9,613 bases of DNA. It comes from Sulfuricurvum sp. GTDB taxonomy: Bacteria; Campylobacterota; Campylobacteria; Campylobacterales; Sulfurimonadaceae. Shown one piece after another: positions 1 through 6,038 of this stretch. A program made the translations under genes and the position numbers. The notes under the pieces were generated by a model that had not been told where the DNA came from, searched no databases, and saw only the letters and a program-made list of their open reading frames with translations. The stretch's first letter is position 1, and the number at the start of each line of letters is the position of its first letter. The stretch is taken from positions 1 through 9,613 of the forward strand of contig DZBC01000067.1 of assembly GCA_022729835.1 (NCBI GenBank), read 5' to 3'.

Positions 1-112
1 CCATCTGTTTGCGGTTGGCAAAGTCTAGATTGATCACATCTCCGCTTGAAGTACGCATCTCGATATTGAGTTCTCTGGAGCGGTAGGCGCTAAGATCATA
101 AGAGGTGTTCAC
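1..112 (-). CDS. Unrecognised protein, N-terminal fragment (cut by window edge)
   Basis: An open minus-strand frame runs from a GTG at 112 to the window edge and gives 37 codons without a stop. The start is supported by AAAGGA on the minus strand, seven bases before the GTG. The visible residues begin MNTSYDLSAYRSRELNIEM and continue with a TSSGDVINLDF stretch, which suggests a soluble, beta-strand-rich N-terminus. I see no signal peptide or membrane segment. The gene is divergent from rpmH and shares the 113-250 intergenic region with it. I do not recognise the family, and the rest of the protein lies outside the window. The coding call rests on the open frame, the good ribosome binding site and sensible codon use. 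Confidence 0.6.
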   Translation of the reverse strand, partial: MNTSYDLSAYRSRELNIEMRTSSGDVINLDFANRKQM

Positions 113-133
113 GATAGATTCCTTTACGAAGGG

Positions 134-143
134 TTACATGTAA
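134..143. repeat. TTACATGTAA palindrome, copy 1
   Basis: This is a perfect 10-bp palindrome in the intergenic region. It lies just upstream of the ribosome binding site of the minus-strand gene that starts at 112. It is one of six TACATGTA sites in the window. Confidence 0.8.
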
Positions 144-194
144 GCTAGATCGGTCTTTGGGAGAAAAGCTAAAACAGGTTAAACTTAATCGATG

Positions 195-217
195 TTTAAG
201 TAAGATTTGCCTACAAT
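195..217 (+). promoter_or_regulatory. Putative promoter of the rpmH operon
   Basis: TACAAT at 212-217 is a one-mismatch -10 box, 33 bases before the rpmH start. No good -35 hexamer lies at 16-18 bp, which is common in Campylobacterota sigma-70 promoters, where the -35 region is poorly conserved. A small dyad (ACTTAA 183-188, TTAAGT 196-201) sits just upstream. The call is by position and motif only. Confidence 0.4.
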
Positions 218-250
218 TGCGTCTCTATTTTTACTATAAGGGTTACGGGA

Positions 251-388
251 ATGAAAAGAACATACCAGCCGCACAGCACTCCACGTAAACGTACGCACGG
301 TTTTCGAACCCGTATGGCTACGAAAAACGGACGCAGAATTATCAACGCTCGCCGCGCTAAGGGCAGAAAACGATTGACGGTTGCCTAA
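251..388 (+). CDS. rpmH: 50S ribosomal protein L34
   Basis: The 45-residue protein starts MKRTYQPHSTPRKRTHGFR and ends RAKGRKRLTVA, the near-invariant L34 pattern: a very basic peptide with the HGFR.RM.TKNGR core. L34 is a small subunit-interface-distal protein of the large ribosomal subunit that packs against 23S rRNA. AAGGG at 238-242 lies eight bases before the ATG and makes the start secure. It is the first gene of a seven-gene unit that continues into rnpA after only eight bases. The length is normal for the family (44-46 residues). Confidence 0.98.
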   Translation: MKRTYQPHSTPRKRTHGFRTRMATKNGRRIINARRAKGRKRLTVA

Positions 389-396
389 GCAGCTTT

Positions 397-723
397 GTGA
401 CGCTCAAAGAACATAAAGAGTTTGAGCTTGTCTACCGACGCGGCAAAAACGCTCATGCGCGTAGCTGCGTCCTCTTCTATCTCGCCAAAGAAGGCGAAAA
501 AAAAGTAGGATTCGTTGCCAGCAAAAAAGTAGGTAACGCAGTGATCCGAAACCGCTCCAAACGTCGCATGCGTGCCCTTTTTAGAGCACTAGAACCGACT
601 TTGGGTGAGGGCCACTATGTGATGGTGGCCAAACCTCTTTTGCATGAAATCCCCTTCGAGACCCTTCAAAAAGATTTTGCTTATATCCTTAAAAAAATCA
701 ATGTTACGCCTGTTTCTGCTTAA
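397..723 (+). CDS. rnpA: Ribonuclease P protein component
   Basis: This is the protein cofactor of RNase P, which binds the catalytic RNA and the 5' leader of precursor tRNA. The early KEFELVYRRGK segment, the GFVASKKVGNAVIRNR core and the family's RNR signature (RNRSKRRMR, residues 51-59) are all present. A C-terminal stretch follows that fits the last helix. The first usable start is GTG at 397, eight bases after the rpmH stop, with only a weak AAG upstream. This gives 108 residues, slightly short for the family. The frame stays open back to 361 and encodes a plausible extra N-terminus with no ATG, GTG or TTG, so the true start may be an unusual codon (ATT at 373). The family call is firm and the start is not. 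Confidence 0.95.
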   Translation: MTLKEHKEFELVYRRGKNAHARSCVLFYLAKEGEKKVGFVASKKVGNAVIRNRSKRRMRALFRALEPTLGEGHYVMVAKPLLHEIPFETLQKDFAYILKKINVTPVSA

Positions 724-1027
724 GCTGATTCGCTTGTATCAACACACCTTTTCCCGTATTGCCGGAAATCACTGTCGTTATTACCCCTCTTGTTCGGCTT
801 ATGCGATGATCCAGTTTGAAAAGTCTCCGCTACTCATTGCGTTTTTTCGTTCATTATGGCGCATTCTACGCTGCAATCAGCTATTTGAGGGGGGATTTGA
901 CCATCCCAACATCGTTTTGGGGCTCCGTTTACAAGAAAGTTTGAGCATTGACAAGGTAAAATTCTGGCTTATTCCTGAGGCGGGTGACCGCTATATCGTG
1001 ATCAAAAATTTTTTATTCAAAGGCTGA
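701..1027 (+). CDS. yidD: Membrane protein insertion efficiency factor YidD
   Basis: This small membrane-associated protein is thought to assist YidC and Sec in inserting inner-membrane proteins. The family signature is clear: an N-terminal amphipathic stretch (MLRLFLLKLIRLYQ), then C.YYPSCSAYA (CRYYPSCSAYA) and later LWRILRCNQLFEGGFDHP, matching the usual C-N-P-F...GG.DP region. I chose ATG 701 because the peptide from there matches the family N-terminus. An ATG 57 bases upstream would only add a stretch read across rnpA in another frame. No strong ribosome binding site precedes it, so translation is probably coupled to rnpA, which it overlaps by 23 bases. The length (108 residues) is at the long end for the family, with a C-terminal extension after residue 70. 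Confidence 0.93.
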   Translation: MLRLFLLKLIRLYQHTFSRIAGNHCRYYPSCSAYAMIQFEKSPLLIAFFRSLWRILRCNQLFEGGFDHPNIVLGLRLQESLSIDKVKFWLIPEAGDRYIVIKNFLFKG

Positions 1028-1030
1028 TTA

Positions 1031-2638
1031 GTGTTAGACAAATTGACACCCAACCAACGTCTGCTGCTTGCTATTGCGCTCTCTTTTCTCTTTTTTGTCG
1101 CTTATACCGCCATTGTTCCACCCCAGCAGCCCACTGCGGATCAGAATCAGACCGCCGCTACGTCGGTTACCACCAAGCCTGTTGTGGCTGTCGATCCGAT
1201 GAGTGGTCATGCGGTTGCTTCGGACGAGCGCATTGCCAAGAGCGAAAGCAGCATATTAGTCGGCATCGAGGCGGAGCGCTTTAGTATGCATATCGATACG
1301 CTTGGACGGATCAGCTCTGCCATCCTCAAAGATGAGAAGTTTCATGATCAAGACGGCAAATTTGCGGAGCTTATACCGCAATTTGGCTCCAAGCCGCTCT
1401 ATATCCGTTTTGCCGACGAAGCACTCAACGAGCAAGCTGCCAAAACGCCCTATATCGCTTCAGCACCCACGCTTGATCTGGTGGCGCATGAGCAGGTAGC
1501 GCTGACGCTGACGCAACAGCTCAGCGACGTTACGGTCAAAAAACATTTAACCTTCTACCGCGATGGCCATTATGATGTTCATATCGAGCTGAGCGCTGAG
1601 AAGCGCTACTTTGTCTATCTGGGCCAGCGTCCGCAGATCACTGATCAGATGATGACCGTCAAAGGTGCAATGATCTATGCGGGTGAGGGTTTGACGACCA
1701 TCTTCGAAGACGGCAATGTTGAGGGTCGTAGCACCTTTACGGATGTACATTTGGCTTCGGCGTTTGATCAGTATTTTGCATCAATCTTTTTTGGACTCAA
1801 GCCTGAAACCACAGTATTGGTGGATCGTGACCGTGACGACAATCCCATCATTTATATTGATGCAGAGCGCTCGATGCAGTTCAAAGCCTATATTGGCCCT
1901 AAAGATTACAAAGTTCTGGAGGGCATCGATCCGATTTTGGTTAATGCCATTGAATATGGTTGGTTCACTTTCGCCGCCGCTCCACTGTTTGCATTGTTGA
2001 TGTGGCTACACGGTATGTTTGGTAACTGGGGTTGGGCGATTATTGCGCTGACCATTATTATCCGTATTTTCCTCTATCCGCTCACCCACAAAGGGATGCT
2101 TTCGATGCAGAAGATGAAAGATCTCGCACCCCGCATCAAAGAGATTCAGGCCAAATACAAAGGTGACCCGCAGCGCATGAATGCCGCCGTGATGGAGATG
2201 TACCGCAAACATGGTGCCAATCCTCTGGGCGGATGTCTGCCGCTGTTACTACAGATTCCCGTCTTTTTTGCGATTTACCGCGTTTTACTCAATGCGGTGG
2301 AGCTGCAGGGGGCGGAGTGGATTTTTTGGATCGACGACTTGTCGCGTATGGACCCGACGTTTATCCTTCCGGTGCTGATGGGTGCGTCGATGTATTATCA
2401 GCAAAAGCTCACACCCAACAGCTTTACAGACCCGTTGCAGCAGAAGATTTTTCAGTTTTTACCGATCATCTTCACCTTCTTTTTCATCACCTTCCCTTCA
2501 GGGTTGGTACTGTACTGGTTTGTGAACAACCTTTTCTCGATTGCACAGCAGTTTGCCGTCAATAGCCATTATGAGAGGATTAAGGCGCGTAATCACGAAA
2601 AGCATCTCGAAGAGAAGCCTGTGCATGATAAAAATTGA
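1031..2638 (+). CDS. yidC: Membrane protein insertase YidC
   Basis: YidC inserts and folds inner-membrane proteins, alone or with SecYEG. The 535-residue protein has the Gram-negative layout. An N-terminal membrane segment (about residues 9-29) is followed by a low-complexity Ala/Thr/Pro linker, a periplasmic beta domain (about 70-300), and the conserved five-helix insertase core (about 310-515). The core includes the groove arginine in TIIIRI (R345), the cytoplasmic hairpin (about 355-395) with the GANPLGGCLPLLLQIP motif, and TFPSGLVLYWFVNN near 487-500. The tail is short and charged. The start is GTG, supported by AAAGG at 1019-1023 with a seven-base spacer. It lies three bases after yidD and overlaps jag by 14 bases. 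Length is normal. Confidence 0.98.
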   Translation: MLDKLTPNQRLLLAIALSFLFFVAYTAIVPPQQPTADQNQTAATSVTTKPVVAVDPMSGHAVASDERIAKSESSILVGIEAERFSMHIDTLGRISSAILKDEKFHDQDGKFAELIPQFGSKPLYIRFADEALNEQAAKTPYIASAPTLDLVAHEQVALTLTQQLSDVTVKKHLTFYRDGHYDVHIELSAEKRYFVYLGQRPQITDQMMTVKGAMIYAGEGLTTIFEDGNVEGRSTFTDVHLASAFDQYFASIFFGLKPETTVLVDRDRDDNPIIYIDAERSMQFKAYIGPKDYKVLEGIDPILVNAIEYGWFTFAAAPLFALLMWLHGMFGNWGWAIIALTIIIRIFLYPLTHKGMLSMQKMKDLAPRIKEIQAKYKGDPQRMNAAVMEMYRKHGANPLGGCLPLLLQIPVFFAIYRVLLNAVELQGAEWIFWIDDLSRMDPTFILPVLMGASMYYQQKLTPNSFTDPLQQKIFQFLPIIFTFFFITFPSGLVLYWFVNNLFSIAQQFAVNSHYERIKARNHEKHLEEKPVHDKN

Positions 2639-3398
2639 AGCACAGACCCTTGAGCACGCCTATACCAAGGCTGCGCAACATCTGGAGTGCTCTGTCACCG
2701 AACTCGAAATAGAGATTATTCAACATCCCAAAAAGGGCTTTTTGAATTTTTTTCAAAAAAGTGCCATCATTGTTGCTACATGTAAGCGTAAGCCTCAGGC
2801 AACGGAGCCACGACGCTCCACTTGGAGCGAGGAGAAGCGGGGTGTAGATCAGCCAGTTGGTGCGGTTGCTTTGGCAGAGGTAAGTGTCCAAACAGAGCGC
2901 TTTACGGCAGAAGTGGCAATGCTTTGCGATCCGTACGATACCGAGGTGGTTGAAGAGGTGAAGCGAGATATCAATACGCTGTTTGCTACCCTCTGCTTCA
3001 AGATTAATCCTATCGAAGTACGTTTGCATGACGAACAGACCCTGCTGGTGGAGATCAGCGGCGAAGATGCAGCTTTGTTGATCGGTAAGGAAGGCTATCG
3101 CTACAAAGCGCTCTCTTATATGATCTTTAACTGGATCAATGCGAAATACCGCCTCCAATTGCGTCTGGAAATCGCTGAATTTTTGAAAAACCAAGAGGAG
3201 GCCATTGGCCGCTACCTTGAATCGGTTTTTGAAAACATCGATGCAGACGGACGCGCACAGACGAAAGTGCTTGATGGCGTCTTGGTACAGATCGCACTAC
3301 GCGAGCTGCGCACACGCTATCCGCAAAAATACGTAGCGATTCGCTCCACACGTGATGGGGCCAAATTTATCATCATCAACGACTACAACGAGCATTGA
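2625..3398 (+). CDS. jag: RNA-binding protein Jag/KhpB
   Basis: The 257-residue cytoplasmic protein begins MIKIEAQTLEHAYTKAA, the typical Jag N-terminal domain, with the family's KKGF turn at residues 36-39. A variable linker (about 55-95) follows, then a KH domain with its RNA-binding GKEG loop at 154-157. The C-terminal part (about 205-257) sits where R3H normally lies and ends in a recognisable strand (AKFIIIND). I cannot see the R...H pair that names the R3H domain, so this part looks degenerate. The ATG at 2625 is chosen for the family N-terminus; it overlaps the end of yidC by 14 bases and has GAGAAG upstream. Jag/KhpB proteins bind many small RNAs and mRNAs in other bacteria. The position next to yidC is conserved. 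Confidence 0.95.
   Translation: MIKIEAQTLEHAYTKAAQHLECSVTELEIEIIQHPKKGFLNFFQKSAIIVATCKRKPQATEPRRSTWSEEKRGVDQPVGAVALAEVSVQTERFTAEVAMLCDPYDTEVVEEVKRDINTLFATLCFKINPIEVRLHDEQTLLVEISGEDAALLIGKEGYRYKALSYMIFNWINAKYRLQLRLEIAEFLKNQEEAIGRYLESVFENIDADGRAQTKVLDGVLVQIALRELRTRYPQKYVAIRSTRDGAKFIIINDYNEH
2776..2785. repeat. CTACATGTAA palindrome, copy 2
   Basis: TACATGTA at 2777-2784, with one mismatch in the outer pair of the 10-mer. It lies in jag where the N-terminal domain passes into the linker. Confidence 0.75.
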
Positions 3399-4741
3399 TG
3401 CACGACACCATCGCTGCGATCGCTACCGCGCATGGGGTGGGTTCGATCGCCATTGTGCGGCTCAGCGGTTTTGCGGCTTATGAGATTGCTTGTCGTTTGT
3501 GCCGACGTGAGACGCTCAAACCCCGTCATGCGACGCTTTCAACTCTTTATGATCAGGAAGCGCAGCTCATCGATGAAGCGCTGGTGATCTTTTTTGAAGC
3601 ACCGCACAGTTTTACGGGTGAAGCGGTGGTGGAGCTACAGTGTCACGGCGGACAGATCGTCGCTGCGACGCTTTTAGAGACCGTGCTTTGCATGGGTGCG
3701 CGGCTCTCAGAACCCGGAGAGTTCAGCAAGCGCTCTTTTTTAAACGGCCGTATTGATCTAAGCGAAGCTGAGGCGATTGCCGCTTTGATTGAAGCCAGAA
3801 GTGAGGATGCCGCCCGCATTCTTGCACGCCAGATCAAAGGGGAGCTACGGCGCTTTATCGAGCAGGTGCGCGATGAGCTGCTCTATCTTTTGGCCTATTC
3901 GGAAGTGAGTATCGATTACGCCGAAGAGGATTTGCCGCAAGACTTGATCGATCAGATGACGCAGCGGCTTTCTGCCTTACATGTAATGCTTCAAGAGACA
4001 CTCGAATCGAGCCGCAGGCGCTCTGGGTTGATGCAAGGGTTCAAGGTCTCGCTGATCGGCAAGCCCAATGTCGGAAAAAGTTCTCTGCTCAATGCCCTAC
4101 TACGCTACAACCGCGCCATCGTCAGCGAGATTGCCGGAACGACGCGTGACACCATCGAAGAGCAGGTACGCATCGGTACGCATCTGATCCGTATCATCGA
4201 TACGGCAGGTATCAGAGACGCTCGTGACGAGATCGAGCGGATTGGTATCGAGCGGACGATGGCGGCGATTGAGGAGAGTGATATTGTGGTTGCACTCTTT
4301 GATGCTTCGCGTCCGCTTGATCTTGAAGATGAGGCGATTGTGGCGCTGATGGAGCGCCATACACCAGAGCGCACCTTTGTGGTGGTGCTTAATAAAAGTG
4401 ATCTCTCTTCAGAGATCGACGAAACAAGATTGGCGGATTTTGATCCCATGAAACTGAGCGCCAATGTAACAGCACAACCGCTGATTGATCGGCTCAAGAC
4501 GATTATGGACGGAGCCAACCGCTCTGATGAGATGATGTTGATCTCAAGCCGTCAGATGGACGCGGTCTCAAGAGCGCTACGCGAGATCGAGGAGGCAAAG
4601 GAGCCTTTGCGTGCACAAGCACTGGAGCTCTTCTCTTTTCATCTCAACCGCGCCTTGCACGCCATCGCTTCGATTACCCGCCCTTTTGAAAATGACGAGA
4701 TGCTTGATCGGATGTTTGGCTCTTTTTGTTTGGGTAAATAG
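3398..4741 (+). CDS. mnmE: tRNA uridine-5-carboxymethylaminomethyl modification GTPase MnmE
   Basis: MnmE works with MnmG to modify the wobble uridine of certain tRNAs, using a formyl-tetrahydrofolate-derived carbon, FAD and GTP hydrolysis. The 447-residue protein has the N-terminal folate-binding domain (about 1-118), a helical domain, and an inserted G domain with G1 GKPNVGKS (221-228), G2 GTTRDT (247-252), G3 DTAG (268-271) and G4 NKSD (332-335). The helical domain resumes and ends in the catalytic C-L-G-K tail (C444), so the gene is complete. The start ATG overlaps the jag TGA by one base (TGATG), a coupling arrangement. A TTG just before it is an unlikely start. MnmG is not encoded here. 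Length is normal (about 450). Confidence 0.98.
   Translation: MHDTIAAIATAHGVGSIAIVRLSGFAAYEIACRLCRRETLKPRHATLSTLYDQEAQLIDEALVIFFEAPHSFTGEAVVELQCHGGQIVAATLLETVLCMGARLSEPGEFSKRSFLNGRIDLSEAEAIAALIEARSEDAARILARQIKGELRRFIEQVRDELLYLLAYSEVSIDYAEEDLPQDLIDQMTQRLSALHVMLQETLESSRRRSGLMQGFKVSLIGKPNVGKSSLLNALLRYNRAIVSEIAGTTRDTIEEQVRIGTHLIRIIDTAGIRDARDEIERIGIERTMAAIEESDIVVALFDASRPLDLEDEAIVALMERHTPERTFVVVLNKSDLSSEIDETRLADFDPMKLSANVTAQPLIDRLKTIMDGANRSDEMMLISSRQMDAVSRALREIEEAKEPLRAQALELFSFHLNRALHAIASITRPFENDEMLDRMFGSFCLGK
3977..3986. repeat. TTACATGTAA palindrome, copy 3
   Basis: A perfect 10-bp palindrome inside mnmE. It is read in frame as TTA CAT GTA A.., giving Leu-His-Val in the helical domain. Confidence 0.8.
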
Positions 4742-5127
4742 TGCGTACGCTCTGTATCGATCTGGGGCTTAAGCGCATCGGAGTGGCCTATTCGCCCGAT
4801 GGAGTGATCGTGACTCCGCTGCCGGCTATTATCCGCCGCAATCGGGATCAGGCCGCCGGTGCGCTTTTGGTATTGATCGCGGAGTGGAGCGTGCAGCGCG
4901 TCGTGGTCGGCATTCCGATGGGACAGCAAAGCGAAGCGGAGATGCGGCGGCGTGTGGCGCATTTCATGAATCTGGTTTCGTTTGGGGGTGAGGTGTGCTA
5001 TGAAGATGAGAGCGAGAGTTCGCTAGAAGCCGAAGCACTGCTAAGGGGAGAGATGCGCTACCGCCGTGACGGACGCATCGACTCGATGGCCGCCTTGGTG
5101 ATTTTGAAGCGTTTTTTGAAGGTCTGA
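4741..5127 (+). CDS. ruvX: RuvX/YqgF family pre-16S rRNA processing nuclease or resolvase-like protein
   Basis: The 128-residue protein is an RNase H-like fold of the YqgF family, implicated in 16S rRNA 5' end maturation and annotated as a Holliday junction resolvase homologue. The first strand LCIDLGLKRIG gives the catalytic Asp (D7). A VVVGIPMG turn lies at 54-61, an acidic cluster YEDESESS at about 87-94, and the last catalytic Asp in RIDSMAALVIL (D114). The common DER..T form of the third motif is altered here, with Ser for Arg, but the acidic residues remain. The start GTG overlaps the mnmE stop by one base. In C. jejuni, from memory, ruvX instead follows dprA, so its place after mnmE is unusual. 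The TGA stop abuts the next gene, which is on the opposite strand. Confidence 0.93.
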   Translation: MRTLCIDLGLKRIGVAYSPDGVIVTPLPAIIRRNRDQAAGALLVLIAEWSVQRVVVGIPMGQQSEAEMRRRVAHFMNLVSFGGEVCYEDESESSLEAEALLRGEMRYRRDGRIDSMAALVILKRFLKV

Positions 5128-5775
5128 TTAGAGCAATCCAAAAAAACGCGCGGCATCCTCTTCATCATCGGTAAGTCGTTCGATTGCAAAATCGCAGTCG
5201 CTTTGCATGATCAAAGCGATACGCGCTTTACACCATTGAAACAGCACCTCTTTGGCGTGAGTGCGGTCATGCAGGAAGCCTAAACCACTGAATTGGTAGG
5301 GTGTGTCGATCTCCACGCACAGCAGTACCCCTTCACAGGCCGATTCGAGGTATTCGGTCATCTCTCGATAGCTGATGCCAAACTCCGTAGCGTGCCAGCC
5401 GATTTCCTCAAGGGCTTTGTCTGAAAAATCGGCGATACCATCTGCTGTGGTGTCATCGTAATCGGCCTTGGAAAAGTTGTAGCCTATGATCTGGCTCCAT
5501 GCGCCAGAAGCGCGTATCAAAATGCGGTTCCCATCTTCGAGTACGAGATAGTGGCTGCCAAATAGGCCCTCAAACGCCGAGGAGGAAGTGGTGAGCGTGA
5601 TGGGCTTGGGCGCGAGGGTTCCTTGAAAGATAGAGAGTGTGTTGGGTTCAAACGGTTCATAGCAAATCGTCCCATCCAAAGAGATCGCAAAAGGCCTAGA
5701 GCTGTTGATTGCATGTAGTAGCTCTTGCTTGGACACAACAACGACTTCGTGTTGCAAGTTGAATTTTTTCATCAT
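5128..5775 (-). CDS. Unrecognised conserved-looking protein, about 215 residues
   Basis: I do not recognise this family. The protein begins MMKKFNLQHEVVVVSKQELL and appears soluble, with no signal peptide or membrane segment. The C-terminal half is rich in acidic residues and contains EEIGWHATEFGISYREM, IDTPYQFSGLGFL and a final DDEEDAARFFGLL. Codon use resembles that of its neighbours, and the shadow frames are much poorer, so it is likely real. I place the start at 5775 because GGTGA (5787-5783) lies seven bases upstream. ATGs at 5781 and 5772 are alternatives, and the longer frame to 5850 lacks support. The TAA stop abuts the ruvX stop, and the gene is divergent from ilvC. It sits between two conserved blocks, so it could be a lineage-specific insertion. 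Confidence 0.8.
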   Translation of the reverse strand: MMKKFNLQHEVVVVSKQELLHAINSSRPFAISLDGTICYEPFEPNTLSIFQGTLAPKPITLTTSSSAFEGLFGSHYLVLEDGNRILIRASGAWSQIIGYNFSKADYDDTTADGIADFSDKALEEIGWHATEFGISYREMTEYLESACEGVLLCVEIDTPYQFSGLGFLHDRTHAKEVLFQWCKARIALIMQSDCDFAIERLTDDEEDAARFFGLL

Positions 5776-5969
5776 GATCATGTCACCGTGAATTGTGGAA
5801 TAAAAAACAGCGGATTTTACATTATTTGCTTGTGAAGATACTTGAAGCAAAGGGATAGTTGTGACAGGTTGAATAGTTTAAAGTTTGTAACGTACCGCAC
5901 ATACTTTGAAGCTTGGGCTTTTTAAAGAAGATCTCAAACGAGACAGGGTAGCGCGAGGGATCGGTTAAG

Positions 5970-5997
5970 TGCTTTTGGGAGGAAGTTTTAGTATAAT
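5970..5997 (+). promoter_or_regulatory. Putative sigma-70 promoter of ilvC
   Basis: TATAAT at 5992-5997 is a perfect -10 box, preceded by a T-rich stretch. A weak -35-like TGCTTT lies at 5970-5975 with a 16-bp spacer. The predicted transcript would start near 6004, giving a leader of about 35 bases that contains a 5-bp hairpin at 6010-6023. Confidence 0.6.
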
Positions 5998-6027
5998 GCA
6001 CGAAATTTTTGCGCTCTGGCGCAGCAT

Positions 6028-6033
6028 AAGGGA
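6028..6033 (+). promoter_or_regulatory. Ribosome binding site that fixes the ilvC start
   Basis: AAGGGA lies five bases before ATG 6039 but only two before the in-frame GTG at 6036, so the ATG is the better start. Confidence 0.75.
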
Positions 6034-6038
6034 TTGTG

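Larger units (their letters stand above)
5776..6038. other. Divergent intergenic region upstream of ilvC
   Basis: This 263-bp non-coding stretch is more AT-rich than its flanks. It holds the ilvC promoter at its right end. On the left it holds a 7-bp inverted repeat (TTTGCTT 5825-5831, AAGCAAA 5845-5851) next to a weak minus-strand -10-like TAAAAT (5819-5814) for the gene starting at 5775. A pair of imperfect direct repeats (5838-5854 and 5901-5918, both beginning ATACTT and containing GAAGC) and a small hairpin (AAGC/GCTT, 5909-5920) followed by T residues are also visible. No RNA gene or recognisable riboswitch was found. A 75-codon minus-strand frame crosses it but has no coding character. 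Confidence 0.6.

Noticed and set aside
113..250. Replication origin near rpmH
   Set aside because: rpmH neighbours oriC in many bacteria, but I see no DnaA-box cluster and no dnaA here; in Campylobacterota this locus is usually away from the origin.
644..700. Extended N-terminus of yidD from ATG 644
   Set aside because: The 19 extra residues are rnpA read in another frame and do not resemble YidD; the family N-terminus fits ATG 701.
2541..2624. Extended N-terminus of jag from ATG 2541
   Set aside because: The extra 28 residues overlap the yidC end and do not fit the Jag N-terminal domain, which begins at MIKIEAQ.
2580..3194. Long minus-strand frame (204 codons) opposite jag
   Set aside because: It lies opposite a clear Jag protein, has low-quality composition and no recognisable motif; a shadow frame.
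3416..3423. GCGATCGC (HIP1-like) sites, also at 8113-8120
   Set aside because: Only two copies, both explained by Ala/Ile codons in a sequence rich in GATC; not a clear HIP1 pattern.
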